Assembly (NCBI RefSeq): GCF_002743055.1
Contig: NZ_PDYM01000005.1
Span: 88,324 to 152,323, forward strand
From: Sporosarcina sp. P13
GTDB taxonomy: Bacteria > Bacillota > Bacilli > Bacillales_A > Planococcaceae
DNA length: 64,000 nucleotides
Direction of reading: 5' to 3'
In this document: piece after piece, positions 54,819 to 63,862 of the stretch
Layout of the letters: every line of letters starts with the position of its first letter
Position numbering within the stretch: the first letter of the stretch is position 1
Position numbers and translations under genes: made by a program
Notes under the pieces: model-generated
Database searches by the model: none
Told to the model about the DNA's origin: nothing
What the model saw: the letters and a program-made list of their open reading frames with translations, nothing else

Positions 54819-56135
54819 TTATTTAACAAAGCTTGGTAACCACAAAGTTAATGATGGGAATATAATCATTAGTGCCATTATCGCTAAGTTCAATAAAATA
54901 AACGGAATGACTGCTCTGTAGATCTCTTTCATTGATATAGAATCTTTTGGAATCACTGCTTTCATTGCAAAAAGATCCATACCAAAAGGTGGTGTAATTG
55001 TTGCGACTTGCATATTAAGAAGCATAATTGCCCCAAACCATAAAGGGTCAAAACCCATCGCGCTTGCAATTGGCATCAGCACTGGAAGCGTCATCATCAT
55101 AATTGATAAAGGTTCCATAAAGCAGCCCAGTATTAGTAACACGATTTGAATGATTATTAAAATAATAATAGGTTGAAATTCTAAACTTCCGACAAGTTGT
55201 ACAAGACCTTGCGTTACACCCGTATAACTTAAAATTTGACCAAATGTAGTAGATCCAATAATAATCATAAAGATCATAACACTGGACCTTAATGTTCCAG
55301 TAAGCGATTCCCAGAACTTCATCCAATTTAGGCCACCGTAAAAATAGGACAGTACAATGGTTCCCAATGCTCCTAAAACAGCACTTTGGGTCGGCGTTGC
55401 AATTCCAATTATAATAACACCTAATAAAAGGAACACGATCAATCCAAGCGGCAAAATATATTTAATCGTTCCTATTAGCTTTTCAGACAAAGGTACTTTC
55501 TCGACGTCATAGGCAGGAGCTAGCCCCGGCTGCAAGTAACATCTAATAATAATATATAGGACAAATATAGCTGCCAATAAAAGACCCGGTACAACAATTG
55601 CAAATAGAAAATGTCCGACAGGGATTGATGCAAGTGAAGCGAGCAATATACCTAATGCTGTCGGCGGAATCATAGTGGCAAGACCTGCACTCCCAAGAAT
55701 CGGTCCAACAGTCATTGCGGGACTATACCCCTTTTTCTGCATATCTGGAACTAATAATGATCCCAGTAAAGCTGTACTCGCTACACTTGAACCACTTAAA
55801 ACTGAAAATAAGGTTCCGCTTCCAACAGCAACGATACTTAGCCTACCAGGCAAATTCCCAAACCATTTTCCGACGGCATCAAAAACTTTAAAACCTAATC
55901 CCGTTCGAAACATAATCTCACCCATTAAGATAAACATAGGAATAGGCAACAAAGAAAACTTAGAAACGGAAGAAAATATATTTAAGATAAGTTGGTTGAG
56001 CCCCGCTTCACCGTTCCATAAAATTATGACGCCTACAATATTAATGGTTAAAAATGAAAATGCAATTGGTAATCCTATCATGAATAAAATAAACATACTC
56101 CCAAATACAAGTGCTAAAACTCCCCACCATTCCAT
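54819..56135 (-). CDS. TRAP transporter large permease (DctM family), second system
   Basis: 438 residues, 11-13 membrane helices; conserved LSGSSVASTALLGSLLVPDM, AGLATMIPPTALGILLA, and the late TITPPFGMDLFAMKAVIP. Partner of the small permease 11 bases upstream. GGGGG is 7 bases before the ATG. The receptor follows in the same transcript. Confidence 0.92.
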   Translation of the reverse strand: MEWWGVLALVFGSMFILFMIGLPIAFSFLTINIVGVIILWNGEAGLNQLILNIFSSVSKFSLLPIPMFILMGEIMFRTGLGFKVFDAVGKWFGNLPGRLSIVAVGSGTLFSVLSGSSVASTALLGSLLVPDMQKKGYSPAMTVGPILGSAGLATMIPPTALGILLASLASIPVGHFLFAIVVPGLLLAAIFVLYIIIRCYLQPGLAPAYDVEKVPLSEKLIGTIKYILPLGLIVFLLLGVIIIGIATPTQSAVLGALGTIVLSYFYGGLNWMKFWESLTGTLRSSVMIFMIIIGSTTFGQILSYTGVTQGLVQLVGSLEFQPIIILIIIQIVLLILGCFMEPLSIMMMTLPVLMPIASAMGFDPLWFGAIMLLNMQVATITPPFGMDLFAMKAVIPKDSISMKEIYRAVIPFILLNLAIMALMIIFPSLTLWLPSFVK

Positions 56136-56146
56136 CTAATTACCCC

Positions 56147-56653
56147 CTAGCTTTCCTCACTTTTTAATTTAAGTTTATTGATCGCAGATAGGAGATTTCG
56201 AATGAATTGTATGAAGACAAATAGAAAACCAATTGGAATGACGATGATTAGTAAGGAACGTGGGATTTCTAAAATAGTCTCGGTCTTTATATCCCTCAAA
56301 TGTAAGTTCCAAGTTGTCAAAAATCCATATACCGTAATAATCAAGGAGATGATGGCTCCTATGCACGAATTCACTATCTCCATACGTGTTCTATTTTTTT
56401 CACTTAGTCTATTTAACAGTAAGTCTAATTTAATATGCCCATCTTCTCTTAATAACCAAGCTACGCCAAGAAAAGTTAAAAGCACTAAAAGATACTCGGA
56501 AACCTCCAAGATCCAAGAAAATTGATAACTAAAAAACTTTAATGAAACAATATCAACGATGATCAATAAACTAATAACGATGATTACGATTCTACCCAAC
56601 GTAGCCATAAAATTTATGATAGAATCTAAAAGCTTATTTATTCTTAACAGCAC
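56147..56653 (-). CDS. TRAP transporter small permease (DctQ family), second system
   Basis: About 168 residues, four membrane helices; WILEVSEYLLVLLTFLGVAW, LREDGHIKLDLLLNRL and LEIPRSLLIIVIPIGF are typical. The reading frame extends to 56683, but GGAGGGG stands 6 bases before an in-frame GTG at 56653, so GTG is the likely start. First gene of this TRAP operon. Confidence 0.85.
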   Translation of the reverse strand: MLLRINKLLDSIINFMATLGRIVIIVISLLIIVDIVSLKFFSYQFSWILEVSEYLLVLLTFLGVAWLLREDGHIKLDLLLNRLSEKNRTRMEIVNSCIGAIISLIITVYGFLTTWNLHLRDIKTETILEIPRSLLIIVIPIGFLFVFIQFIRNLLSAINKLKLKSEES

Positions 56654-56786
56654 ATTCATCCCCTCCTTCACTCGCCCATTCACTCAATCCGAACGTATTA
56701 CACTTCGTTAGACTATTTATTGGGTTCAAAATAAAATTAAACCTAAAATACCCGGTCAGTTTTGAAAAATCATTATTTAAATGAAG

Positions 56787-56825
56787 AAAAGGTAAGCTTC
56801 TACTTTTCGTAGATTCTTACCTTTT
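56787..56825 (-). terminator. intrinsic terminator after the amidase
   Basis: Outer arms AAAAGGTAAG and complement, inner TCTAC/GTAGA, with T tract on the minus-strand side; 17 bases after the amidase stop. Confidence 0.85.
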
Positions 56826-56842
56826 ATAAGTCTCGTTTTCTT

Positions 56843-58264
56843 CTACACTTGATTTACTTTAAAGTAGTTCCTATTCATTTTCAGCGCCTGCACCCATCGT
56901 TCAGATTGTTCGTAACAATCGCCAATTTCGAGAATCTTTTTATCTGAAAATGGTTTTCCAATTAGTTGAAGTCCGACTGGAAGCCGCGCATTTGTAAACC
57001 CACAAGCAACAGATAGTGCTGGAAAACCTAGTATGTTTGCAAGTGGTGTTTTACCCAGCGTAAACATATTGCTTATCGCCTGTTCAGGAACCATTGTACC
57101 TATATCGAACGGTGGTTGGACGTTCGTCGGACCGACAAGTGCATCAATTCCTATCATTTGTTTTATAGTTGTTTCCACGAATTGTTTTCGCGTACGCTGT
57201 GCATTCATATAAGCTGTAGCTGAAATATCACGACCAAATTGGAAACGGAACTTTAAATCATCTCCATATAGTTCCCCATGCTTTTTTAGTAGAGGATTGT
57301 GGAAAGAAACTACCTCTGATTGAGCAATCGTTTTTAACCCTTCAAGCGCCTCATTAATTCCAGGTAAATCAATTGGAACAATTTTAGCTCCAAGGGATCT
57401 TAAATGGTCGAAAGCTTGTTCAATTACCCGCTTCACGTCTAGATCAATTCCTGAATACATATAGGGCTCATAAAATCCTAAAGTAATTCCATTCAAGTTC
57501 TGTAACGATTCTTTAAAGTAAACTGAATGATTTTTCTTTACTGAAGAATGATCCTTAGGGTCAAAGCCCTTCATAGCCTCAAGCATAATGGCAGCATCTT
57601 TTACCGTTCTCGTCATTGGTCCCACATGATCAAGTGACCAACTAAATGGGAATCCTCCGTGCCGACTGACTAGTCCATATGTAGGTTTAAATCCAACCGT
57701 TCCACACATTGCTGCAGGCAGCCGGACAGAACCGGCAGTATCTGTTCCGATCGAACCATAAGCCATTCCTGTCGCTGTTGCGATAGCTGATCCCCCACTA
57801 GAACCGCCTGGTATTTTGGTTATGTCCCATGGATTCTTTGCGCTTCCGTAATGAGGATTTTCAGTTGTGGCTCCCATAGCAAATTCGTGAAGGTTTGCTT
57901 TTCCTATAATAATGGCTCCAGCTTCCTTCATTTTTTGAACAGAAGTAGCATCTTCGTCTGGTATCCACTCTTGAAAGATTTTTGAACCACCCGTCGTACG
58001 AACTCCTTCTGTTTGTAATAAATCCTTCACAGCAATAGGTATACCATGCAACGGCCCACGGACTATACCATTTTGTAGCTCCGCTTCTAAAGTTCTCGCT
58101 TGTTCCATCGCTTCTTCTTCCATCACTGTTATGAATGCTGTCAGTGTGGAATCATATTTATTGATTTGTCCAAGCGATAATTTAGTTAATTCTACAGGAG
58201 ATATTTCTTTTCTTTTAATCATCGAACCTACTGTCTCAATACTTTCAAATAGAAGATCACTCAT
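56843..58264 (-). CDS. amidase (amidase signature family)
   Basis: About 473 residues, with the Ser-cisSer-Lys triad visible: K80 in IPIAVKDLL, S155 in IPGGSSGGSA and S179 in GTDTAGSVRL. It should hydrolyse a small amide or carbamoyl compound, or act in amide transfer like GatA, but GatB/GatC are not seen nearby. AGGAGG lies 6 bases before the ATG at 58264; the frame extends to 58315 but without such a site. Its start overlaps the end of a 38-residue ORF (ATGAGTGA), implying coupled translation. Sits between two TRAP operons. Confidence 0.9.
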   Translation of the reverse strand: MSDLLFESIETVGSMIKRKEISPVELTKLSLGQINKYDSTLTAFITVMEEEAMEQARTLEAELQNGIVRGPLHGIPIAVKDLLQTEGVRTTGGSKIFQEWIPDEDATSVQKMKEAGAIIIGKANLHEFAMGATTENPHYGSAKNPWDITKIPGGSSGGSAIATATGMAYGSIGTDTAGSVRLPAAMCGTVGFKPTYGLVSRHGGFPFSWSLDHVGPMTRTVKDAAIMLEAMKGFDPKDHSSVKKNHSVYFKESLQNLNGITLGFYEPYMYSGIDLDVKRVIEQAFDHLRSLGAKIVPIDLPGINEALEGLKTIAQSEVVSFHNPLLKKHGELYGDDLKFRFQFGRDISATAYMNAQRTRKQFVETTIKQMIGIDALVGPTNVQPPFDIGTMVPEQAISNMFTLGKTPLANILGFPALSVACGFTNARLPVGLQLIGKPFSDKKILEIGDCYEQSERWVQALKMNRNYFKVNQV

Positions 58265-58373
58265 TAGTATCCTCCTCGAAACTTTCAAGCGAAAAAGTAA
58301 ATGCAGGTTCCCCAAATAAAAGCTCTGACTTTTCTATTCCAATAACATTCATTAAGTAATCAGTTAGATTCAT
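58257..58373 (-). CDS. 38-residue ORF translationally coupled to the amidase
   Basis: AAAGGAGG, 8 bases, then an ATG at 58373 opening a 38-residue protein (MNLTDYLMNVIGIEKSEL, acidic tail SFEEDTNE). The stop codon overlaps the amidase start by 8 bases. The arrangement, size and position resemble small GatC/AtzG-type (DUF4089-like) partners found with some amidases, but the residues do not let me assign the family. A regulatory leader peptide is an alternative. Ribosome site and overlap are strong evidence that it is translated. Confidence 0.6.
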   Translation of the reverse strand: MNLTDYLMNVIGIEKSELLFGEPAFTFSLESFEEDTNE

Positions 58374-58435
58374 TTGAAAATCCTCCTTTCAACTAGTTAG
58401 CTAGTAGTACGGCACGCAACTTTTAAATCACAATG

Positions 58436-59725
58436 CTACACTAAAAATAATATAATTTGTGGGAACATGATGAGTAGTGCTATAAATGCTATATACGCAA
58501 CTAGAAAGTACGATGCTCCCTTGAATACGGTGGTGATCGGTGTCTCCTTGGTCAGTCCCTGTACAACAAAAACGTTTACACCAACTGGCGGCGTAATAGC
58601 TCCCATACTTGTCACGACACAAAGTAGGACTGCAAACCAAATAGGATCGTAACCTAGTGCTAATATTGTCGGATAAAAAATTGGAATTGAGATAATTAAA
58701 AATCCAAGTGCATCCATGATGGAACCACCAATGACATATACAATCAAAATAGCAATTAGCACAAAGACTGGAGGAACCGGAAGATTTGTCACCCATTCAG
58801 CTACCGCATACGGTAGTCTTGTAACCGTTAAAAATCGTCCGAACACCAGTGCTCCCACTACGAGCATTAACACCATAGAAGATGAACGAAGAGTACCTGC
58901 CATCGCGGCATGGAAATTTTTTCGATTCATTTTCCCCATTACTAAGGAAATAATAATTGCACCAAATGCACCAAATGCACCCGATTCAGTCGGTGTGAAA
59001 AGACCGAAAAATAACCCTCCGATCACAAAGATAAACAGCCCCGCTACAGGAATAACACCTACTAAAGAAAAAAGTCTTTCTTTTATACTAGATCTTTCAC
59101 CGGCAGGTCCAAGTTGTGGAGATTTCGCACATAGGTAGATAATTGTTACAATCAAGAGTGTAGTTAAGAAAATCCCTGGTATAATACTCGCTACAAACAG
59201 GTCTTTAACCGATACCTCCATCTGCAATGCAAGAACGATTAATACTGTACTTGGCGGGATGATAATACCAAGTGTCCCGCCTGTAGCAATACTTCCAGTA
59301 CTAAGAGCCTTATCGTATTTATATTTGTCAAGCTCTGGAAGGGCCATCGTCCCCATTGTTGCAGCAGTTGCTGAATTTGATCCGCAGATAGAAGCAAATC
59401 CGGCACTTGCCAAAATGGTCGTACTTGCCATTCCGCCACGAAAATGTCCAACCCATTTATAAGCAGATTCAAACATTTTCTCAGTAATCCCTGTTCTAAA
59501 TACAACTTCTCCCATTAATATATATAACGGAATTACACTTAAAGAGTAACTAGAAAATTGGTTCCATAAATCAGCACTTAAAACGTTAAATGCTGCTTTG
59601 GGCGAAACAGCAACTACGAGGCCGATAAACCCAACAATAAACATTGAAAAACTAATCGGCATCCGCAAAAACATAAATAAGAATAACGTTAGTATCCCCA
59701 ATACTGCCAGTAAATTCATATCCAT
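58436..59725 (-). CDS. TRAP transporter large permease (DctM family), third system
   Basis: 429 residues; ICGSNSATAATMGTMALPEL, TGGTLGIIIPPSTVLIVLAL and the late GAITPPVGVNVFVVQGLTK, with about 11-13 helices. GGAGG stands 9 bases before the ATG. Last gene of the receptor-small-large operon (61360-58436); it starts one base after the small permease stop. Expected sodium-driven uptake of the ligand of the receptor at 60320. Confidence 0.92.
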   Translation of the reverse strand: MDMNLLAVLGILTLFLFMFLRMPISFSMFIVGFIGLVVAVSPKAAFNVLSADLWNQFSSYSLSVIPLYILMGEVVFRTGITEKMFESAYKWVGHFRGGMASTTILASAGFASICGSNSATAATMGTMALPELDKYKYDKALSTGSIATGGTLGIIIPPSTVLIVLALQMEVSVKDLFVASIIPGIFLTTLLIVTIIYLCAKSPQLGPAGERSSIKERLFSLVGVIPVAGLFIFVIGGLFFGLFTPTESGAFGAFGAIIISLVMGKMNRKNFHAAMAGTLRSSSMVLMLVVGALVFGRFLTVTRLPYAVAEWVTNLPVPPVFVLIAILIVYVIGGSIMDALGFLIISIPIFYPTILALGYDPIWFAVLLCVVTSMGAITPPVGVNVFVVQGLTKETPITTVFKGASYFLVAYIAFIALLIMFPQIILFLV

Positions 59726-59726
59726 T

Positions 59727-60290
59727 TTAGGATGCCTCCTTCCAAATCAAAACCGTCTCTTTCGTAATAGCTAAAACTAACCCGATGAAACCAATCGAAC
59801 TTAAGATAACAAGTGGATAAAATGAAAATTGGATAGTTTGAGAAACTATCCCGTCACTTTGCAGTTTAAGACCATACAACAAAAGTTGCCAAGCTGCTAC
59901 GAGGAAGAAGATAGCACTCAAAACATTTACGATAGTGTGAATCACTCTTTGTAACATAGCGGGAAACTTATCTAATAACATATCTATATAGACATGTCCC
60001 TTATTTAGTTGAGTATAACCTAGGGCAAAAATACCTGTAATTGCCCCAAGCCAACTAACAATCTCCACTGTTCCTGCAATTGGATCCGAGTAAATACGCT
60101 TAATAGAATTAAATACAATCAATAACATCATCGATAGTAGAGCTACGCCAGCAATAACAGCTAGAAACTGGTTTAAATAGTCAGTAGCCTTAAAAAATAG
60201 ATTTGATGAAGAGGTTACTTTTTCTTTATATATTCTCTCGTCGGGTGAAGCGCTTTCAATATCGAATTCTACTAGTTGATCGTTTCTCAT
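59727..60290 (-). CDS. TRAP transporter small permease (DctQ family), third system
   Basis: About 187 residues with an N-terminal charged extension before four helices; YSDPIAGTVEIVSWLGAITG and NKGHVYIDMLLDKFP are typical. GGAGG is 7 bases before the ATG at 60290; the frame is open to 60323 within the receptor stop region. Lies 29 bases after the receptor stop. Confidence 0.88.
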   Translation of the reverse strand: MRNDQLVEFDIESASPDERIYKEKVTSSSNLFFKATDYLNQFLAVIAGVALLSMMLLIVFNSIKRIYSDPIAGTVEIVSWLGAITGIFALGYTQLNKGHVYIDMLLDKFPAMLQRVIHTIVNVLSAIFFLVAAWQLLLYGLKLQSDGIVSQTIQFSFYPLVILSSIGFIGLVLAITKETVLIWKEAS

Positions 60291-60319
60291 TTCTGAACCT
60301 CCAAATCTAAAGGAATAAC

Positions 60320-61360
60320 TCAATCAGCGTTGTTATATTTCTCGATTAGTTCTTCCATTTTGCTCAAATACTCTTCTGCTGGAAGTCCCTCATTTTGTAA
60401 TTCTCCAACAACTTCTTTTTGCATATCAATAAGTTTTTTATCCCACTTTTGCTTTTCTTCTTTAGACAACTTAATAATTTCTAGACCTTCAGTATCTACA
60501 CTCCAATCCAATGATTCTTGAACATGATTGTCTAAGTAGTCTCCAGTAAACGCTGTCATTTCAGCATTCAATTCTTCAATTACTTGTTGAACATCTTCAG
60601 GAAGTGAATCCCATTTGTCTTTGTTCATCACAGCAATAAATGTATTTAATGCCAATGGATAATCTGTAACATAGCCTACTGATTCTGCAAGTTTGGAATC
60701 TTTAAGAATTTCCCTAGAGGATACGTAACCTTCTACAATTCCCGTTTGCAGCGCTTCCGGAACTTCTGCCTGAGACATTCCAACAGGTGCAGCACCAAGT
60801 TCCGCCATAATCGGTGAAAGAGCACCTGCTATACGCAACTGCTTTCCTTTTAAATCACTTAAAGATTTTATAGGTTTTTTACTTTGTATATATGCTGGTT
60901 CCGTTGCAAATGTGGTAATGATCTTAAAGTTATTAAGTGCTTCTGGTGGATACTCATTTACTAAATCAGCTGTAACGTTGCTGGCAACTTTCGCATTTTT
61001 ATACCCTGACGGCATATCTGATATCGACAACAGTGGAAATCTACCTGGTTCATAGGATGTAGAAGTTAAACCTATATCAGCCGTCCCATTTTCAACCCCA
61101 TCATACATATTATTAGCTTCAAGTAAGGTTCCACCGGAAAATAAGTCAATCTGGACTTTCCCATCTGTTCTTTCCTCTAGACGTTTTTTCCACTCTTCCA
61201 TTTGAATAGCCGGAAATGTATTAGGTGGTGCAAAAAAAGCATAACTCAGTTTAATAACACCCTTATCTTCTTTCGCGCTTGCTTTCTCTTCATTTCCACC
61301 GCACGCTGATAGAATCATGACGAATAGAACTAATGACATTGTAATGAGCAACCTTCTCAT
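60320..61360 (-). CDS. TRAP transporter receptor (DctP family), third system
   Basis: About 346 residues; lipoprotein signal ending at C20 (LSAC). Pattern: IKLSYAFFAPPNTFPAIQME, DGKVQIDLFSGGTLLEANN, GKQLRIAGALSPIMAELG with the ligand arginine, and SQAEVPEALQTGIVEGYVSS. A third, distinct DctP subgroup. GAGGAG lies before the ATG at 61360; the frame opens at 61396. First gene of the operon with its own small and large permeases. Ligand unknown. Confidence 0.9.
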   Translation of the reverse strand: MRRLLITMSLVLFVMILSACGGNEEKASAKEDKGVIKLSYAFFAPPNTFPAIQMEEWKKRLEERTDGKVQIDLFSGGTLLEANNMYDGVENGTADIGLTSTSYEPGRFPLLSISDMPSGYKNAKVASNVTADLVNEYPPEALNNFKIITTFATEPAYIQSKKPIKSLSDLKGKQLRIAGALSPIMAELGAAPVGMSQAEVPEALQTGIVEGYVSSREILKDSKLAESVGYVTDYPLALNTFIAVMNKDKWDSLPEDVQQVIEELNAEMTAFTGDYLDNHVQESLDWSVDTEGLEIIKLSKEEKQKWDKKLIDMQKEVVGELQNEGLPAEEYLSKMEELIEKYNNAD

Positions 61361-61418
61361 TCTTTCACTCCTCTTTTTAAAAAGTATATAAGACAATTTT
61401 CAATCACTTTATTACTAC

Positions 61419-61784
61419 TTATTGATTTTCTACCAAGAAAAATGGTCGTCCAATTGAAGCTTCTAGTCGGAAATACCGATCTATTCCTGCTTCACGGAAT
61501 GAATGTGTCATATTTGTAACTGTTTGCAAATCAGGTACGTTGTAAAGAAAACATGCATGCCAATGTGTTGGACCCGCGTGTCCTGCTGTTAAGATATCCC
61601 GGTCGAACGTTCCCAATAGTTCTGATCCATTACTTTCCCATTCTTCTATAATAGATTTCAATTTAGGTAAAAGTTCTTTTTCCTTTTGTTCCTGCGTCGT
61701 ATCAAACCACCCAGTTGATTCAAACGTTATAAAAACTCTTAGTGGATTCGGTATTTGTGGTGCACCATGTACAATTTTCTTCAA
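61419..61784 (-). CDS. uncharacterised 121-residue protein
   Basis: Reads with MKKIVHGAPQIPNPLRVFIT, FDTTQEQKEKELLPKLKS, TAGHAGPTHWHACFLYNV and ASIGRPFF. The size and alternating strand/helix look suggest a dimeric alpha-beta barrel, a fold of several small oxygenases and lyases, but I cannot name a family. Start is TTG at 61784, with AGGAG 9 bases before it. It follows an SDR and precedes the TRAP receptor in the same transcript, so a role with the imported compound is possible. Confidence 0.55.
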   Translation of the reverse strand: MKKIVHGAPQIPNPLRVFITFESTGWFDTTQEQKEKELLPKLKSIIEEWESNGSELLGTFDRDILTAGHAGPTHWHACFLYNVPDLQTVTNMTHSFREAGIDRYFRLEASIGRPFFLVENQ

Positions 61785-61818
61785 TTTTTCCAGCTCCTTT
61801 TAGTATATATAGATATAT

Positions 61819-62580
61819 TTATCGCATGAATAATCCGCCGTTAATATCAAAGGTGGAACCTGTAATATAACTAGCAGCATCTGAAGCAAGATATGAAACC
61901 ATACTAGCAACTTCCTCTACGTCTCCAAATCTTTGTACCGGTATACTTTCTTTCATTTTTTCCAATTTATCCGGACCGATATTATCCATTTCCGGTGTCT
62001 GAATAGCTGCCGGTGCAACCGCATTAACTGTGATGCCTTGTCCAGCCAATGATCTAGCGAAAGATTTTGTAAGTACAAGTTGCCCTGCTTTTGAAGCACA
62101 ATAATGTGCCCCCGATGAAAGTGGCCCTGCTTGCCCACCAAAAGATGAAATATTAATAATACGTCCACTTTTTTGTTGTTTCATCGTATCTAGCACAGCT
62201 TGAGAGTAGAAAAATGTTCCTCCAAGATTGACGGATAAAATTAAATTCCATTCATCTTCCGATATTTCTTCAACTGAAGTCTCTTTTCGCACGCCAGCGT
62301 TATTTATTAAAATATCAATTCTTCCCCAACGCTTAACTATAGTCTGCACACTTTCCTTAATTGCGCTTACATTTGATACATCAATAGTTAGAAACATTGT
62401 TTTGGAAGTGTCATATTGGCTTACTGTATCTGATGTCTTCACTTCATTTAACAACTGTTCATTTACATCAACAAAAACAACACGCTTCCCTTCCAAAAGA
62501 AAGTTTTTAGCAATGGCGAGACCCAAACCCTGGCCAGCCCCTGTTACAATAGCTACTTGATTCACCGAATTTTTTTGCAC
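61819..62580 (-). CDS. SDR oxidoreductase (FabG-like)
   Basis: 253 residues; nucleotide motif TGAGQGLGLA, NNAGVRK, active-site Ser in NISSFGG, HYCASK (Tyr, Lys), and VNAVAPAAIQTPEMDNIG. Typical 3-oxoacyl-reductase/alcohol dehydrogenase SDR; the direction and substrate are not predictable. Start appears to be GTG at 62580 with a weak GGGG upstream. The neighbour upstream is the dipeptidase-like gene, 82 bases away, and the downstream neighbour is the 121-residue protein, so it probably belongs with the TRAP system 61360-58436. Confidence 0.85.
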   Translation of the reverse strand: MQKNSVNQVAIVTGAGQGLGLAIAKNFLLEGKRVVFVDVNEQLLNEVKTSDTVSQYDTSKTMFLTIDVSNVSAIKESVQTIVKRWGRIDILINNAGVRKETSVEEISEDEWNLILSVNLGGTFFYSQAVLDTMKQQKSGRIINISSFGGQAGPLSSGAHYCASKAGQLVLTKSFARSLAGQGITVNAVAPAAIQTPEMDNIGPDKLEKMKESIPVQRFGDVEEVASMVSYLASDAASYITGSTFDINGGLFMR

Positions 62581-62662
62581 AGTTATAATTGCCCCTATCT
62601 TCGTTTAATTCACTACATCTTTGCGTTCTGGCAACCAACTTTTAAATTGTACTTATGCTAAA

Positions 62663-63862
62663 TCAAATTAGAATTCCCTTCATAACCTTCATAGCATTTT
62701 GACCAGAAACTTTAGCAATATCTTCAATTGAATAATTCTTTTTTATCATCCAACCAATCATATTCTTCATTGCTTCCGAAGGGTTTTCAAGCCCTTCAAC
62801 GTAAGGTGATTCTTTAAATTCTTCTCCGCTATGTGAAACTGAAATACCCAACATATCATCAAACGCATGTTGTAATGCTACATGATCTCCAAAAAATGTA
62901 TCCGGGCCAAAACCGACATGATCTATTCCAACTAGATCTACGAGATACTCAACATGTTCCATTACTGAGTGTATCGAGTGTTTCGATGAACTTTTAGTTA
63001 AAGTCGTATTCGGTGCAGCACAGACCCCAATGATTCCACCTTTTTCAGCACAAGCTTGTAACACATGATCTGGTTTCATCCTTGGCGTATTCCATAAAGT
63101 ACGCGCTCCCGCATGTGTCATAAGAACGGGGTCCCGACTTTCCTCAATTACATCTAAACTTGTTTGGTCTCCACAATGAGAAATATCGATGATCATGCCC
63201 AATGTATTCATTCTTTCAACAACACGACGCCCAAAGTTAGTTAAACCACCGTCACGTCGCTCGATAAGTCCTGAACCAAGGGTGTTTGCTTCGTTATACG
63301 TGATGCCCATACATCTAATCCCGAAGCCGTAGAGAATATCTACACGATCCAGTTCATTTTCAAGGATGCTTGCTGCCTCTAAAGAAGGTAAGAGTGCCGT
63401 TTGTTTCAACTGCTTGGCATTGGTTAGGTCGCTGTAAGATCGCGCAACGGAAACTGTATTTTGACGTTGAATATCTGCATATCTCATACCAAGTAGGTAG
63501 ATGACATCGTCCCACTTCAAACCATTCTTTGATGTAATTGTAGAAATTCCATCCATAAAGTTTTCAAAAATGATATCGATTCCCGAATTGGCGATTCCCT
63601 CGTAATGAAAAAATGTATGTAATTCTCCGCAATAAGGCACAATATCCTCATATTTTTTAGGTACAATAAATCCGTGATCCCTAAGCGAAACAATTGGATT
63701 ATTCGTCATGATTTCATTTAACTTATTCTCTTCATCTGCTGTTAGATGAAGAGAATAAGCGGGAATACGATTTAGATCTGTTGCCAGCTCATACTGTTTA
63801 TAGTCTTTGTTTGCTTTTAAATAGCTAAATGATGTATATCCCTCGTATTGTTTCTTATTCAT
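62663..63862 (-). CDS. membrane dipeptidase family (M19) metallohydrolase
   Basis: 399 residues: MIIDISHCGDQTS and VLMTHAGARTLWN hold two zinc-ligand His residues, and GIDHVGFGPDTFFGD the late acidic ligand of peptidase M19. The N-terminal HxD motif of renal-dipeptidase-type enzymes is not standard here (text SLRDHGF), so it may be a divergent subgroup. Expected to cleave dipeptides or related amide bonds; no signal peptide is seen. The ATG overlaps the stop of the next upstream gene by one base (TAATG), so translation is coupled. Confidence 0.82.
   Translation of the reverse strand: MNKKQYEGYTSFSYLKANKDYKQYELATDLNRIPAYSLHLTADEENKLNEIMTNNPIVSLRDHGFIVPKKYEDIVPYCGELHTFFHYEGIANSGIDIIFENFMDGISTITSKNGLKWDDVIYLLGMRYADIQRQNTVSVARSYSDLTNAKQLKQTALLPSLEAASILENELDRVDILYGFGIRCMGITYNEANTLGSGLIERRDGGLTNFGRRVVERMNTLGMIIDISHCGDQTSLDVIEESRDPVLMTHAGARTLWNTPRMKPDHVLQACAEKGGIIGVCAAPNTTLTKSSSKHSIHSVMEHVEYLVDLVGIDHVGFGPDTFFGDHVALQHAFDDMLGISVSHSGEEFKESPYVEGLENPSEAMKNMIGWMIKKNYSIEDIAKVSGQNAMKVMKGILI

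Noticed and set aside
60246..60258. TGAAGCGCTTTCA as a cre box
   Set aside because: One base short of the consensus spacing and inside the small permease coding region.
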